Below, in pieces: positions 18,288 through 27,808 of a stretch of 64,000 nt of DNA (positions are counted from its first letter, which is position 1; each line of letters begins with the position of its first letter). The DNA is from an uncultured Bacteroidales bacterium (GTDB lineage: Bacteria > Bacteroidota > Bacteroidia > Bacteroidales > UBA932). The stretch is taken from positions 1 to 64,000 of the forward strand of contig CALUPT010000011.1 of assembly GCA_944322715.1 (NCBI GenBank). Direction: 5' to 3'. The position numbers were made by a program, and so were the translations under genes. The notes below the pieces were generated by a model. It was not told the origin of the DNA. It saw nothing but the letters and a program-made list of their open reading frames with translations, and did not search any database.

Positions 18288-19964
18288 TTATCTTGTGGCT
18301 GATTCCAGTTTCTTCATTATCGAGAAGATGAAGACGGCGGAAACCAGGCACAATGCGATAAGCACGCTCCACACTCCCCAGAGAGGGATTTTGTCCCACA
18401 GCAGGCCAGGGATGGATACCAGATAGTTTCCTATGGCGGTGGCGGCAAACCAGCATCCCATCATCGCTCCCTTGTATTTCGGCGGGGCGACCTTCGATAC
18501 GAACGATATTCCCATAGGGGAGAGCAGAAGTTCTGCGAAAGTCAGGACAAGATATGTGGATATCAGCCAGTTAGGAGAAACGAGGGTGTCGCTGACAGCT
18601 CCTCCGAGTTCTTTCGGAGAGGCAAGTCCCATTGATCCCATGGTCATTATGAGGAATCCTATTGCTGCCACGAGCATACCCATGCCTATCTTGCGCGGAG
18701 CGGATGGTTCCTTGCCTTTACGGGCAAGTACGCCGAAGATGGCGAGGGATACCGGGGTGAGGGCTACCACGAAGAACGGATTGAACTGCTGGAAGTCGGA
18801 TGGCTGGATCTTCACAGGGTCAGGCATTCCTGCATAGAGGGCGTACGCCCCGCCCCAGAGGACTGCTGTAGCTATACCCGATATTATCCTTCCTTTCCTG
18901 CTTTCGGACTGGAAGATGTTGAACAGGGTGTAGATGGAGACGGCAATCAGGGCGAGACTCCAGATATTGAACCCTATCCTTGTCAGACCGGATACATCGT
19001 GTGAAGTGTAGTCCCTTGCGAAAATCGTAAGCGTGGCTCCGTTCTGGTGGAAGGCCATCCAGAAGAATATTACCACGGCGAATACAAGCATGAGTGCGGT
19101 TATGCGGCTCTTTGTCTGTTCCTTCGAGAGTTCCGGTTCGGCCGGTTTGGCTGCGGATCCGACGGCTGTCTTTGCAAGCTGTTTGGCGTTGACATCGGCA
19201 TGTCTGAACCAGCTGCGGCAGCTGAAATAGATGAGGACTGACACGATCAGCGAGATGCAGGCTACCCCGAAACCGTAGTTATATGCGGTCGAGAGCTTTT
19301 CGATATACATGCCGCTGAACTGGGTGACATCCATTCCCGATGCTCCGGACATCGATCCCATCAGTGCGGTCAGCTTGTCTGCATTCTCCATATTCCCATC
19401 TAATATCTGATGGGCGATTGCGGGGATATTGGCATCATAGAAGAGTCCGCTCTTGCCGAGGAAGAAGTTTGTCACGGCCTTTGCCATTGAAGGAGCGAAC
19501 ATGGCGCCTATATTGATGGCCATATAAAAGAGGCTGAATGCGGAATCCCTCTTGTCCGCATATTTCGGGTCATCATAGAGATTGCCGACCATCACCTGCA
19601 GATTGCCCTTGAAAAGACCGGTCCCTATGGCAATCAGGGCAAGCGCTCCGAACATCATGATTTTCCCCATCGTATCCGCTCCTGTCGGTATGGCGAGACA
19701 GAGGTATCCGAGGAACATCACCGCTATTCCGAGTGTGACGCACCGCCCGAATCCGATCCTGTCAGCCAGCATTCCTCCGAAAAGAGGCATGAAATAGACT
19801 CCGGCAAGGAAGATGGAATAGATCTGGGTCGCTACGGCGGCATCGAATCCGAATTTCGCCTGAATGAACAGCAGGAAGATGGCCAGCATGGTGTAGTAGC
19901 CGAACCTCTCGCCGGTGTTTGCAAGCGCGAGGGCGAAAAGCCCTTTGGGTTGGTTCTTGAACAT
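18288..19964 (-). CDS. POT family proton-dependent peptide transporter
   Basis: A 558-residue inner membrane protein with about 14 hydrophobic segments. The N-terminal motif NTGERFGYYTMLAIF matches the ExxERFxYY signature of the PTR2/POT family, and GTGLFKGNLQVMVGNLY and the FSLFYMAINIGAMFAP block are also diagnostic. It should import di- and tripeptides with protons. Peptidase gene pepD follows about 1.4 kb away on the other strand, a sensible partner but not one transcript. Promoter at 20050-20080. Confidence 0.93.
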   Translation of the reverse strand: MFKNQPKGLFALALANTGERFGYYTMLAIFLLFIQAKFGFDAAVATQIYSIFLAGVYFMPLFGGMLADRIGFGRCVTLGIAVMFLGYLCLAIPTGADTMGKIMMFGALALIAIGTGLFKGNLQVMVGNLYDDPKYADKRDSAFSLFYMAINIGAMFAPSMAKAVTNFFLGKSGLFYDANIPAIAHQILDGNMENADKLTALMGSMSGASGMDVTQFSGMYIEKLSTAYNYGFGVACISLIVSVLIYFSCRSWFRHADVNAKQLAKTAVGSAAKPAEPELSKEQTKSRITALMLVFAVVIFFWMAFHQNGATLTIFARDYTSHDVSGLTRIGFNIWSLALIAVSIYTLFNIFQSESRKGRIISGIATAVLWGGAYALYAGMPDPVKIQPSDFQQFNPFFVVALTPVSLAIFGVLARKGKEPSAPRKIGMGMLVAAIGFLIMTMGSMGLASPKELGGAVSDTLVSPNWLISTYLVLTFAELLLSPMGISFVSKVAPPKYKGAMMGCWFAATAIGNYLVSIPGLLWDKIPLWGVWSVLIALCLVSAVFIFSIMKKLESATR

Positions 19965-20049
19965 AGTCTATAATATTTGATGAATATGCAGTCCGGTTCA
20001 CGGCTCCGTCAGGACACGGCCATTATGGGCTGCCGCAAAATATGGGTGA

Positions 20050-20080
20050 CAAAGGTAATAAAAATGGAATATAATTGAAA
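20050..20080 (-). promoter_or_regulatory. Promoter of the POT transporter gene
   Basis: On the minus strand TTTC (20077-20080), 19 bases, TACCTTTG (20050-20057). Confidence 0.6.
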
Positions 20081-20123
20081 AATTTGTTGGACACCCTCCC
20101 GTCCGTAATATGCTTCCGGTATA

Positions 20124-20154
20124 TTTGTCCCGGACATATTTTTTCCTATATTTG
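20124..20154 (+). promoter_or_regulatory. Promoter of the DUF4831 gene
   Basis: TTTG (20124-20127), 19 bases, TATATTTG (20147-20154). The start codon follows about 60 bases later. Confidence 0.75.
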
Positions 20155-20215
20155 CAATCAGGGCCCGTTGCGGATTGCCGAGGCAGGTTCCCTGACAATT
20201 TTACGACGTTAAATT

Positions 20216-21316
20216 ATGAATGCTGATATGATGACAAGACGGATTCTGACCATTGCCGCCCTTATGGCAATGACATGCCTGAATGCGGCTGCGGAAAAAG
20301 ATGGAAAAGCGGCCGGTACGGCAACGGATCCGGTAGGGACAGTCTCCTACTGCCTGCCTATGACATCCCTTTCCTTTGATGTCGAGGCTGTCAAGGAGAC
20401 TTTCCATGCAGGTCCGTATGCTGAATATGCCATGAAGTATCTCGGCATAGATGTCCAGAAGAAGGACTGGACGGAATATCGCCTGACGGAGGTCCGAATG
20501 ACTCCGTATATGGAGGCGGACCAGTCTTCCAGATACCTGCTGAAGGTCGGAGCACAGGGGGTGGATGCCTCTTTCCTGAAACTTTCTTCGTGCGGACTGG
20601 TTTCCGTATCGGATGTCGCGTACGGGACGGAGTCGGCGTGGCGTTTCCCTACGGATCTTGAGGGGAATTATGCCGGTACGGGTCTGATATCCAATGTCGC
20701 ATCCGAGTCTGCCACGCTTTTCCGCAATGTCAGGGGAGAGTCCGCCTATACGAGGGTGGCGGTCCAGCAGGAGATGATGGTGGCGAAGACTCCGGAAAAG
20801 AAGGCTGCGGAGACGGCTGCCCTGATATTCGAACTGCGCAGGAAGAGGATACAGATAATCACCGGCGATACGGATGCCACATACAGCGGGGAGGCCATGG
20901 GTGCCGCCGTTGCCGAGATCACGAGACTTGAGAAGGAATATATGACCATGTTCACCGGATATTCCGAAAAGAGTGTCCAGCAGATGAGGTGCGAGGTCGT
21001 TCCGGAGAAGGGGAGGACAATGTATGTAGCCTTCCGCCTGTCTGATACTGCAGGCCTGCTTCCTGCGGATGACCTTTCCGGAAAGCCTGTGGTCCTGGAA
21101 ATCTCGCCTGTACCGGTGCCCGAGCCTGCCAATCCCGAGGAAAGGAAATCCGAAGAGAAGAAACTGTCGAAGGATGTCATATATGCCATGTACAGGGTGC
21201 CTGCCGTCTGTACGATCAGGCTCACGGATGGTTCCGGAGTGCTGCTCAATACCAGGTTGCCTGTATATCAGTTCGGCTATGACACGACATTCCCTCTGAC
21301 GGTGAAGGTCCGGTAG
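20216..21316 (+). CDS. DUF4831 family exported protein
   Basis: 366 residues with an N-terminal signal (RRILTIAALMAMTCLNAAA). ATGs at 20216, 20228 and 20231 are all possible starts. The passage PVGTVSYCLPMTSLSFDVEAVKETFHAGPYAEYAMKYLGI matches the DUF4831 proteins of Bacteroidota, whose function is unknown. The body is predicted beta-rich with a helical middle (ETAALIFELRRKRIQIITGD). It has its own promoter and no obvious operon partner. Localisation to the periplasm or outer surface is inferred. Confidence 0.8.
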   Translation: MNADMMTRRILTIAALMAMTCLNAAAEKDGKAAGTATDPVGTVSYCLPMTSLSFDVEAVKETFHAGPYAEYAMKYLGIDVQKKDWTEYRLTEVRMTPYMEADQSSRYLLKVGAQGVDASFLKLSSCGLVSVSDVAYGTESAWRFPTDLEGNYAGTGLISNVASESATLFRNVRGESAYTRVAVQQEMMVAKTPEKKAAETAALIFELRRKRIQIITGDTDATYSGEAMGAAVAEITRLEKEYMTMFTGYSEKSVQQMRCEVVPEKGRTMYVAFRLSDTAGLLPADDLSGKPVVLEISPVPVPEPANPEERKSEEKKLSKDVIYAMYRVPAVCTIRLTDGSGVLLNTRLPVYQFGYDTTFPLTVKVR

Positions 21317-21424
21317 GGGAATGTATGGGCATCTCTTGCGGGAGCGGCGGGGCTGTCCGGCCGCAAATGGCCCGGTAATCCGGCCGGGCGGATATGTTGG
21401 GAACAGAAATCAAAATAATTGAAT

Positions 21425-22882
21425 ATGGAACTGAAAGATTTGAATCCGGGACTTGTCTGGAAAAATTTTCATGCGCTGACGCAGATACCGCGTCCATCCA
21501 AGAAAGAGGGGAAGGCGGCGGAATACCTGTATGAATTCGGAAAATCCCTCGGCCTCGAGACCGTCAGGGATGAGATAGGCAACGTCATTATCCGCAAGCC
21601 GGCCACTCCTGGAATGGAGGACCGCAAGGGTGTGATTCTGCAGGGACATATCGACATGGTGCCGCAGAAGAACGCCGATGTGGAGCATGATTTCGAGAAG
21701 GATCCGATACAGGCATACGTGGATGGAGAGTGGGTCAGAGCCAGGGGAACCACCCTCGGCGCAGACAACGGGATAGGGGTCGCCATTGCGATGTCCGTGC
21801 TTGAATCCAGGGAACTCAGGCACGGACCGGTAGAAGTCCTTGTCACCATAGATGAGGAGACGGGAATGACCGGAGCGCATGCACTGAAGCCGGGGCTGCT
21901 GAATGGCGACATTCTCATAAACCTCGATTCGGAGACGGAAGGGGAACTGTACATAGGCTGTGCAGGCGGTCTTGATGCATCCGCATCAATCCCGTACAGC
22001 ACTGAGCAGGTACCGGAAGGATGGCATCACGCACATCTGATAAGCGTCAGCGGATGTCAGGGCGGGCATTCCGGAATGGACATAATCCTGTGCCGGGCCA
22101 ATGCCAACAAGCTGCTTGCCCGTGTCCTGCTTCCTCTGGTAAGGGATTACGGAGTAAGGCTCGCATCTTTAGAGGGAGGAAGCATGAGGAACGCCATACC
22201 GCGTGAGGCTGAAGCCGTCGTGCTGATTCCTGATGGAAAGACAGGAGAAGTGGACCAGTATCTGCATGAAATGCTGCCGGTGCTCATGACAGAATATGCA
22301 GTGACTGATCCGAGACTTTATGTCGGTATGCGGGCCTGTAAAGAGCCTGCATCATGTATGCCGGAAGAAGATGCGCTGCGCCTCCTGCGGGCATTGCTCG
22401 CATCTCCGGAGGGAGTGGAAAGGATGAGCGACCAGATGCCGGGACTTGTGGAGACTTCCAACAATACGGCCATCATCGGTACGGAAAACGGGAATTTCAC
22501 GATCAGGACTCTCATGAGGAGTTCCGTGGATTCCGCGAAGGAGGCTTTGGCGGAGAAGATGAGGGCGGTGATAGAACTCGCCGGGGGCACGGTGGAATTT
22601 ACCGGAGGCTATTCCGGCTGGGCACCAGACAGCAATTCGCAGATCCTGCACATTATGAAGGACGTGTACAGGAGTCTGTACGGGAAAGAGCCTGCCGTGA
22701 TGGCGATCCATGCCGGTCTCGAATGCGGTATCCTCAGCGGTGCATACCCGCACTGGGACATGGTGTCCTGCGGACCGACAATCCTCAGCCCGCATTCCCC
22801 TGATGAGAGGGTGAACATCGCCTCTGTAGGCAAATGCTGGGAATTCGTGAAGGCTACGCTGGAGAATATTCCCCTGAAATAG
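21425..22882 (+). CDS. pepD: Aminoacyl-histidine dipeptidase, M20 family
   Basis: Starting at the ATG 21425 gives 485 residues. Metal-ligand blocks of M20 peptidases are present: LQGHIDMVPQ (His, Asp), TLGADNGIGVA (bridging Asp), TIDEETGMTGA (catalytic and ligand Glu), INLDSE, and a late His in IHAGLECGI. The order and the GCAGG block match cytosolic PepD, which splits Xaa-His and related dipeptides. It could process peptides imported by the nearby POT transporter. A GC-rich inverted repeat lies just upstream, around 21350-21390. Confidence 0.93.
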   Translation: MELKDLNPGLVWKNFHALTQIPRPSKKEGKAAEYLYEFGKSLGLETVRDEIGNVIIRKPATPGMEDRKGVILQGHIDMVPQKNADVEHDFEKDPIQAYVDGEWVRARGTTLGADNGIGVAIAMSVLESRELRHGPVEVLVTIDEETGMTGAHALKPGLLNGDILINLDSETEGELYIGCAGGLDASASIPYSTEQVPEGWHHAHLISVSGCQGGHSGMDIILCRANANKLLARVLLPLVRDYGVRLASLEGGSMRNAIPREAEAVVLIPDGKTGEVDQYLHEMLPVLMTEYAVTDPRLYVGMRACKEPASCMPEEDALRLLRALLASPEGVERMSDQMPGLVETSNNTAIIGTENGNFTIRTLMRSSVDSAKEALAEKMRAVIELAGGTVEFTGGYSGWAPDSNSQILHIMKDVYRSLYGKEPAVMAIHAGLECGILSGAYPHWDMVSCGPTILSPHSPDERVNIASVGKCWEFVKATLENIPLK

Positions 22883-22935
22883 GATGCCGGAGTCCGGATT
22901 TGTTGACTCTGCCTGACTCTGCTGTCCGGATTTGT

Positions 22936-22966
22936 TTTGCATTTAGGAAAATAATTTCTATCTTTG
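22936..22966 (+). promoter_or_regulatory. rpsF promoter
   Basis: TTTG (22936-22939), 19 bases, TATCTTTG (22959-22966), a perfect match. Confidence 0.8.
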
Positions 22967-23001
22967 CAGCCCGTTTGTGGAATTTCAGCCACAACGGGCT
23001 G
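22967..23001 (+). promoter_or_regulatory. Structured leader of the rpsF operon
   Basis: cagcccgtttgtgg (22967-22980) pairs with ccacaacgggctg (22989-23001), 13 pairs with one bulged base and an 8-base loop, starting directly after the -7 element. S6:S18 autoregulatory leaders are known in many bacteria; whether this hairpin is one is inference. The layout mirrors the rpsO leader. Confidence 0.5.
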
Positions 23002-23029
23002 ATTTATTAACATTTATAATTTAAAACAA

Positions 23030-23377
23030 ATGATCAAACAGTACGAGACCGTTTTCATTGCAACTCCCGTTTTGTCTGAGGCTCAGATGAAGGAAGCGGT
23101 TGCCAAGTACACAGGCTTCATCAAAGAGAATGGTGGAGAGATCGTGTACGAAGAGGATTGGGGACTGCGCCAGCTTGCATACCCTATCCAGAAAAAGACC
23201 ACAGGATTCTATTATCTGATAGAGTTCAAGGCAGATTCACAGTTTGTAGAGACTCTGGAGACCCAGTATCGCCGCGATGAGAAGATCATCAGGTTCCTTA
23301 CTTTCGCAATGGACAAGCATGCAGTTGCATACGCCGAGAAGAGAAGGGCCAACAGACAGGCTAACGCAAATAAATAA
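23030..23377 (+). CDS. rpsF: 30S ribosomal protein S6
   Basis: 115 residues: [20 protein letters not shown], the block [27 protein letters not shown] and [18 protein letters not shown] are characteristic. It binds 16S rRNA together with S18. First gene of rpsF-rpsR-rplI, with its stop (23375-23377) close to the next gene. Confidence 0.97.
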   Translation: MIKQYETVFIATPVLSEAQMKEAVAKYTGFIKENGGEIVYEEDWGLRQLAYPIQKKTTGFYYLIEFKADSQFVETLETQYRRDEKIIRFLTFAMDKHAVAYAEKRRANRQANANK

Positions 23378-23391
23378 TGGGAGGAAGAACT

Positions 23392-23658
23392 ATGGCACAG
23401 AACAATGAAATCCGTTATCTCAACCCTCCTACAGTAGAGGTCAGGAAAAAGAAATACTGCCGTTTCAAGAGGGCAGGCATCAAATATGTGGACTATAAGG
23501 ACGCAGAGTTCCTCAAGAAGTTCCTCAACGAGCAGGGAAAGATCCTTCCCCGCCGTCTCACGGGTACTTCCCTCAAGTTCCAGAGGAAAGTGTCCCAGGC
23601 AGTCAAGAGAGCAAGGCATCTTGCACTCCTCCCGTATGTAACGGATCTTTTGAAATAA
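23392..23658 (+). CDS. rpsR: 30S ribosomal protein S18
   Basis: 88 residues from [13 protein letters not shown], through [19 protein letters not shown] to [14 protein letters not shown]. An ATG at 23377 overlapping the rpsF stop is also in frame, but the ATG at 23392 matches the family start and is preceded by gggaggaag, a strong ribosome-binding site that is unusual for Bacteroidota. It forms the S6:S18 heterodimer on the ribosomal platform. Confidence 0.95.
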   Translation: MAQNNEIRYLNPPTVEVRKKKYCRFKRAGIKYVDYKDAEFLKKFLNEQGKILPRRLTGTSLKFQRKVSQAVKRARHLALLPYVTDLLK

Positions 23659-23671
23659 GGAGGACAGCTAT

Positions 23672-24121
23672 ATGGAGATTATTCTTAAGAAAGATGTTGC
23701 GAATCTCGGCAATGCCGATGATATCGTGAATGTAAAGACAGGTTATGCTGTCAATTACCTTATACCTCAGGGCTATGCGATCATGGCGACCGCATCCGCG
23801 AAGAAGGTGCTTGCGGAGAACATCCGCCAGCGTGCCCACAAGGAGGCAAAGCTTCGTGCGGATGCTGAGGCACTTGCAGCAAGACTTGCCGCTGCGGCCC
23901 TCAGGATTGCCGTGAAAGTGAGCGAGTCCGGCAGGATCTACGGTTCGGTCACTGCAGCCCAGGTGGCGGAAGCCCTTGCTGCAGCAGGTATCGGGATCGA
24001 CAAGAAGGATATCACCGTACCTTCGGACATCAAGGAAGCCGGAGCATACGAGGCTTCGGTGAAGTGCTACAAGGATATCAAGGGTACCGTCAAATTCGAG
24101 GTGGTAGCCGAGGAAAACTGA
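23672..24121 (+). CDS. rplI: 50S ribosomal protein L9
   Basis: 149 residues: MEIILKKDVANLGNADDIVNVKTGYAVNYLIPQGYAI is the N-terminal rRNA-binding domain, followed by the long connecting helix (ENIRQRAHKEAKLRADAEALAAR) and the C-terminal domain with SGRIYGSVTAAQVAEAL. It is last in rpsF-rpsR-rplI, followed by a strong terminator. Confidence 0.96.
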   Translation: MEIILKKDVANLGNADDIVNVKTGYAVNYLIPQGYAIMATASAKKVLAENIRQRAHKEAKLRADAEALAARLAAAALRIAVKVSESGRIYGSVTAAQVAEALAAAGIGIDKKDITVPSDIKEAGAYEASVKCYKDIKGTVKFEVVAEEN

Positions 24122-24148
24122 CGGCAATACCGTATTGCGACAATAGGG

Positions 24149-24178
24149 AGAGGCTGTGTCATTGACACGGCCTCTTTC
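24149..24178 (+). terminator. Terminator of the rpsF operon
   Basis: agaggctgtgtca (24149-24161) pairs with tgacacggcctct (24163-24175) with one G-T pair and a tight loop, followed by ttccgttt. A smaller hairpin gcaata/tattgc precedes it. Confidence 0.8.
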
Positions 24179-24257
24179 CGTTTGTATTATTTTAAGGTTA
24201 CGGAAACATTGCGCATAAACGAATATTTTTATAAATTTGGGGGAAAGAATTTCGGAT

Positions 24258-24746
24258 ATGAAGATACGGAGAGCCGTGAAGAAAGACATCGGCAGGATCG
24301 ATGAACTGCTTTATCAGGTGTGCATGATACATCACAACGGGCGTCCTGACCTGTTCAAGGCCGGGACGAAAAAGTATAATGGGCGCCAGCTTGAGGATAT
24401 CCTGAATGATGACAGGACTCCCGTACTTGCGGCTGTGGATGATGACGATGTCATGATGGGATATGCGTTCTGTATCTTCAAGGAAGTGAAGGATGACAAC
24501 ATACTGCATGACAACAGGTCGCTGTATATAGATGACCTGTGCGTGGATGAACGTCAGAGGGGCAGGGGCATCGGCAAGGCGCTTTATCAGGCCGCTAAGG
24601 AACTCGCACGGGAAAGCGGCTGCTACAACCTCACCCTGAATGTATGGAGCTGCAACCCGACGGCCCTTGAATTCTACAGACGATGCGGATTCGTCCCCCA
24701 GAAGACTGTAATGGAGGAGATACTGGCGGAGGGGAACAGAAGATAA
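24258..24746 (+). CDS. GNAT family N-acetyltransferase
   Basis: 162 residues from MKIRRAVKKDIGRIDELL. The acetyl-CoA pyrophosphate loop is DERQRGRGIGKALYQAAKELARE, and the C-terminal motif NVWSCNPTALEFYRRCGF is typical. The central acidic stretch (VDDDDVMMGYAF) is common in Rim-like members. The substrate is unknown. The next gene starts 13 bases downstream, so the two are probably cotranscribed. Confidence 0.88.
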   Translation: MKIRRAVKKDIGRIDELLYQVCMIHHNGRPDLFKAGTKKYNGRQLEDILNDDRTPVLAAVDDDDVMMGYAFCIFKEVKDDNILHDNRSLYIDDLCVDERQRGRGIGKALYQAAKELARESGCYNLTLNVWSCNPTALEFYRRCGFVPQKTVMEEILAEGNRR

Positions 24747-24759
24747 CGAAGACTGAACC

Positions 24760-25536
24760 ATGAAAATCACTCTGTTGCAAAGGGATGTCGTATGGGCGGA
24801 TCCTGCGGCGAATATCCGCAGGAACGAACAGGTGTTCCGGGAGAACGACGGTGCGGATCTGTATGTCTTTCCTGAAATGTTTTCCACCGGATTCTGCATG
24901 GAGCCGGAAGGTGTTGCGGAGAAGTTTCCATCCGCGACCGTGGAATGGATGAAGGAGAAGGCCGTGCGGAGCGGCGGAGCGGTTGCCGGCAGTGTCGCCG
25001 TGGAGGAGGATGGGAAATATTTCAACAGGTTTTTCCTGGTGACGCCCGAAGGAAAGGTCATGCACTATGACAAGAGGCATCTGTTCACTTTCGGAGGCGA
25101 GCACAGGAGATTCACTCCCGGCAGGGAGAGAGTGGTGATGACCTACAGGGGACTGCGTATCCTTCCTGAGATCTGCTATGACCTGCGGTTTCCGGTATGG
25201 TCACGCAACAGGGGGGATTATGACATGATAATATATGTGGCGAGCTGGCCGGAACAGCGTGCGGATGCCTGGAGACAGCTCCTCCGCGCGCGGGCCATCG
25301 AGAACCGCTGCTATGTGGCCGGAGTGAACAGGTGCGGGAAGGACCCGTACAACGGATATGCCGGGGGTACGGTGCTCCTCGATCCGGATGGAAAGGCATT
25401 GGCGGAATGCCGGGATGGGATTGAGGGGTATGCAAGTGCGGAGATCGACTTGTCCGCGCTTGAGGAGGCGAGACGGCGTTTCCCTGTGCTGGATGATGCG
25501 GATGATTTCACTCTGGAATGCCGGGAACGGCGTTGA
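24760..25536 (+). CDS. Omega-amidase, nitrilase superfamily
   Basis: 258 residues with the nitrilase catalytic triad E39 (YVFPEMFSTGF), K105 (HYDKRHLFTFGGEH) and C139 (LPEICYDLRFPVWSRN). The context around the cysteine matches YafV/Nit2-type omega-amidases, which hydrolyse 2-oxoglutaramate and 2-oxosuccinamate, the products of glutamine transamination. This fits a location just upstream of an aminotransferase and 2-oxoacid oxidoreductase cluster: it would drain the ketoacid made when glutamine donates the amino group. That metabolic link is inference. Confidence 0.82.
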   Translation: MKITLLQRDVVWADPAANIRRNEQVFRENDGADLYVFPEMFSTGFCMEPEGVAEKFPSATVEWMKEKAVRSGGAVAGSVAVEEDGKYFNRFFLVTPEGKVMHYDKRHLFTFGGEHRRFTPGRERVVMTYRGLRILPEICYDLRFPVWSRNRGDYDMIIYVASWPEQRADAWRQLLRARAIENRCYVAGVNRCGKDPYNGYAGGTVLLDPDGKALAECRDGIEGYASAEIDLSALEEARRRFPVLDDADDFTLECRERR

Positions 25537-25610
25537 GCGGCGGCGGGACTGTATTGGAATGAAAAGGATGTACGGGTTTTCCGTACGGATTTGTGATAAA
25601 ACGGACTTAT

Positions 25611-27233
25611 ATGACACGGATCAGATTGTTGCTTGGCGATGAAGCCATTGCCGAAGGTGCCCTGCAGGCCGGCATCAAGGGGGTGTATGCCTATCCGGGT
25701 ACCCCCAGTACTGAAATAACCGAGTATATCCAGCATTCTCCGGTTTCCCGGGAGAACGGTATCCACTGTTCCTGGAGCTCGAACGAGAAGACCGCCATGG
25801 AGTCTGCCCTCGGCATGTCATATTCCGGATGCAGGAGCATGGTGTGCATGAAGCATGTCGGAATGAATGTGGCGGCGGATGCATTCGTCAATTCCGCCAT
25901 GACCGGAGTCAACGGCGGTCTTGTCGTGGTCGCTGCGGACGACCCGTCCATGCATTCTTCACAGAACGAGCAGGACTCGCGCTTCTACGGGAAGTTCGCC
26001 ATGGTGCCTGTGCTGGAGCCTTCCACCCAGCAGGAGGCCTACGAAATGGCAGGATATGCATTTGAACTGTCCGAAAGGGAGAAACTGCCGGTACTGTTGA
26101 GGCTTACTACCAGGCTGGCGCATTCCAGGGCCGCCGTCAGTATAACGGACGGGAAGCCTGAAATCCGGAAAAGGCCTGTTGCGGATGATCCGAAATCATG
26201 GGTCCTTCTGCCGGCAAACGCCAGGAGAAGGAATGATGACCTGACTGCAAGACAGCCGTATTTGGAACGGCTGTCCGGAGACAGCCCGTTTTTCAGGACA
26301 GTCATGTCCGGAAACGGCAACGGCAAGGGAATCATAGCCTGCGGCACCGGTTACAATTATGTCATGGAAAACAGGGCCGTGCAGTCCGGGTTCCATCTGA
26401 TGAAGATTTCCCAGTATCCCGTGCCGTCGGAGAAGATATCTGATTTTTCCGGACAGTGCAGTGAGATACTTGTGGTGGAGGATGGACAGCCGTTTCTCGA
26501 GGAGCAGGTGAGGGGCATTGTCGGCAGGGGCTATCCCCTTAAGGGAAGGCTTTCCGGAGACCTGCCGAGGACGGGAGAACTCAATCCGGACAATGTGGCG
26601 GCTGCAATGGGGCTGAAGAACGCCCGGGTGTTCGACATCCCGGAAGGGATAGTGCCGAGACCTCCCGCCCTTTGTGAAGGATGCGGCCACAGGGATGTGT
26701 ACATTGCGCTCAACAAGGTACTTGCGGACTATCCGGAAGCGAAGGTGTTTGCCGATATCGGTTGCTATACGCTCGGGGCCCTGCCTCCATTCTGTGCGAT
26801 AGATTCCTGTGTGGACATGGGAGCTTCGATAACCATGGCTAAAGGGGCGGCAGATGCCGGTCTCTGTCCTGCCGTTGCAGTGATAGGGGATTCGACATTC
26901 ACGCACAGCGGAATGACCGGGCTGCTCGATGCGGTGAATGACGGTTCGAATATCACGGTCATCATTTCCGACAATCTGACTACGGCGATGACCGGAGGCC
27001 AGGATTCAGCCGGTACCGACAAGTTCGAGGCCATCTGCGTTGCCCTCGGAGTCGGACGCGACCATGTCTGCGTAGTGGTGCCTGTGCCGAAGAACATGGA
27101 TGAGATTACGGAAGTCATCAGGGAGGAACTCGGATACGATGGGGTGTCGGTAATCATTCCGAGAAGGGAATGCATGCAGACCCTTGCAAGAAAAAGGCGT
27201 ATCGCACGGAAAAATCAGGAGGAAGGGAAATGA
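25611..27233 (+). CDS. iorA: Indolepyruvate ferredoxin oxidoreductase alpha subunit
   Basis: 540 residues from ATG 25611 (an in-frame GTG lies at 25593). The N-terminal pyrimidine-binding part has AYPGTPSTEITE and SSNEKTAMESALGMSYSG; the C-terminal part binds thiamine diphosphate with PPALCEGCGHRD and VIGDSTFTHSGMTG...ISDN. It oxidatively decarboxylates arylpyruvates to aryl-CoA with ferredoxin. Many IorA proteins end in a two-[4Fe-4S] ferredoxin domain; this one stops at ...RRECMQTLARKRRIARKNQEEGK without it, so electrons must pass to a separate partner or the chain is shorter. iorB overlaps by four bases. Confidence 0.9.
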   Translation: MTRIRLLLGDEAIAEGALQAGIKGVYAYPGTPSTEITEYIQHSPVSRENGIHCSWSSNEKTAMESALGMSYSGCRSMVCMKHVGMNVAADAFVNSAMTGVNGGLVVVAADDPSMHSSQNEQDSRFYGKFAMVPVLEPSTQQEAYEMAGYAFELSEREKLPVLLRLTTRLAHSRAAVSITDGKPEIRKRPVADDPKSWVLLPANARRRNDDLTARQPYLERLSGDSPFFRTVMSGNGNGKGIIACGTGYNYVMENRAVQSGFHLMKISQYPVPSEKISDFSGQCSEILVVEDGQPFLEEQVRGIVGRGYPLKGRLSGDLPRTGELNPDNVAAAMGLKNARVFDIPEGIVPRPPALCEGCGHRDVYIALNKVLADYPEAKVFADIGCYTLGALPPFCAIDSCVDMGASITMAKGAADAGLCPAVAVIGDSTFTHSGMTGLLDAVNDGSNITVIISDNLTTAMTGGQDSAGTDKFEAICVALGVGRDHVCVVVPVPKNMDEITEVIREELGYDGVSVIIPRRECMQTLARKRRIARKNQEEGK

Positions 27234-27808
27234 AAAAAGATATAATCCTTTCAGGCGTGGGAGGACAGGGAATCCTTTCCATAGCCACAATCATAGGTGA
27301 TGCGGCCGTAAGGGCGGGACTGAACCTGAAACAGGCGGAAGTACATGGCATGAGCCAGAGAGGAGGGGAGGTCGAGTCTGGACTGAGGCTTTCCGATACG
27401 GAGATATTTTCCGACCTCGTGCCGTTGGGTACGGCGGACATCATCCTGTCGATGGAGCCGATGGAGGCTCTCCGTTATCTTCCGTATCTGCATGAGGGCG
27501 GATATGTCATAACATCTTCATCCCCTTTCAGGAATATCGGCAACTATCCGGAGGAAAGGGTGATGTCTGTCCTGTCTTCCATGGACAACGCCGTGACCAT
27601 CGACATAGAGGAAATAGCCGGAAAGAACGCGATGCCGAAGTCGGCGAATGTGATCCTTCTCGGTGCGGCGGCAGGATATCTCGGCATATTGTCACCGGAG
27701 CAGCTGGCGGAGAGCATCCGGAATGTCTTCGCTCCGAAAGGGGAGAGGATAGTGGAAATGAATCTGCGGGCTTTTGAAACAGGACGGGAATATGGCAGGC
27801 GACAATAA
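27230..27808 (+). CDS. iorB: Indolepyruvate oxidoreductase beta subunit
   Basis: 192 residues from MKKDIILSGVGGQGILSIATIIGDAA, the gamma-domain fold of 2-oxoacid:ferredoxin oxidoreductases, with EVHGMSQRGGEV and GTADIILSMEPMEALRYL. The ATG overlaps the iorA stop (ATGA), indicating translational coupling. It forms the CoA-handling partner of IorA. The downstream aminotransferase overlaps its 3' end by 17 bases. Confidence 0.9.
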   Translation: MKKDIILSGVGGQGILSIATIIGDAAVRAGLNLKQAEVHGMSQRGGEVESGLRLSDTEIFSDLVPLGTADIILSMEPMEALRYLPYLHEGGYVITSSSPFRNIGNYPEERVMSVLSSMDNAVTIDIEEIAGKNAMPKSANVILLGAAAGYLGILSPEQLAESIRNVFAPKGERIVEMNLRAFETGREYGRRQ

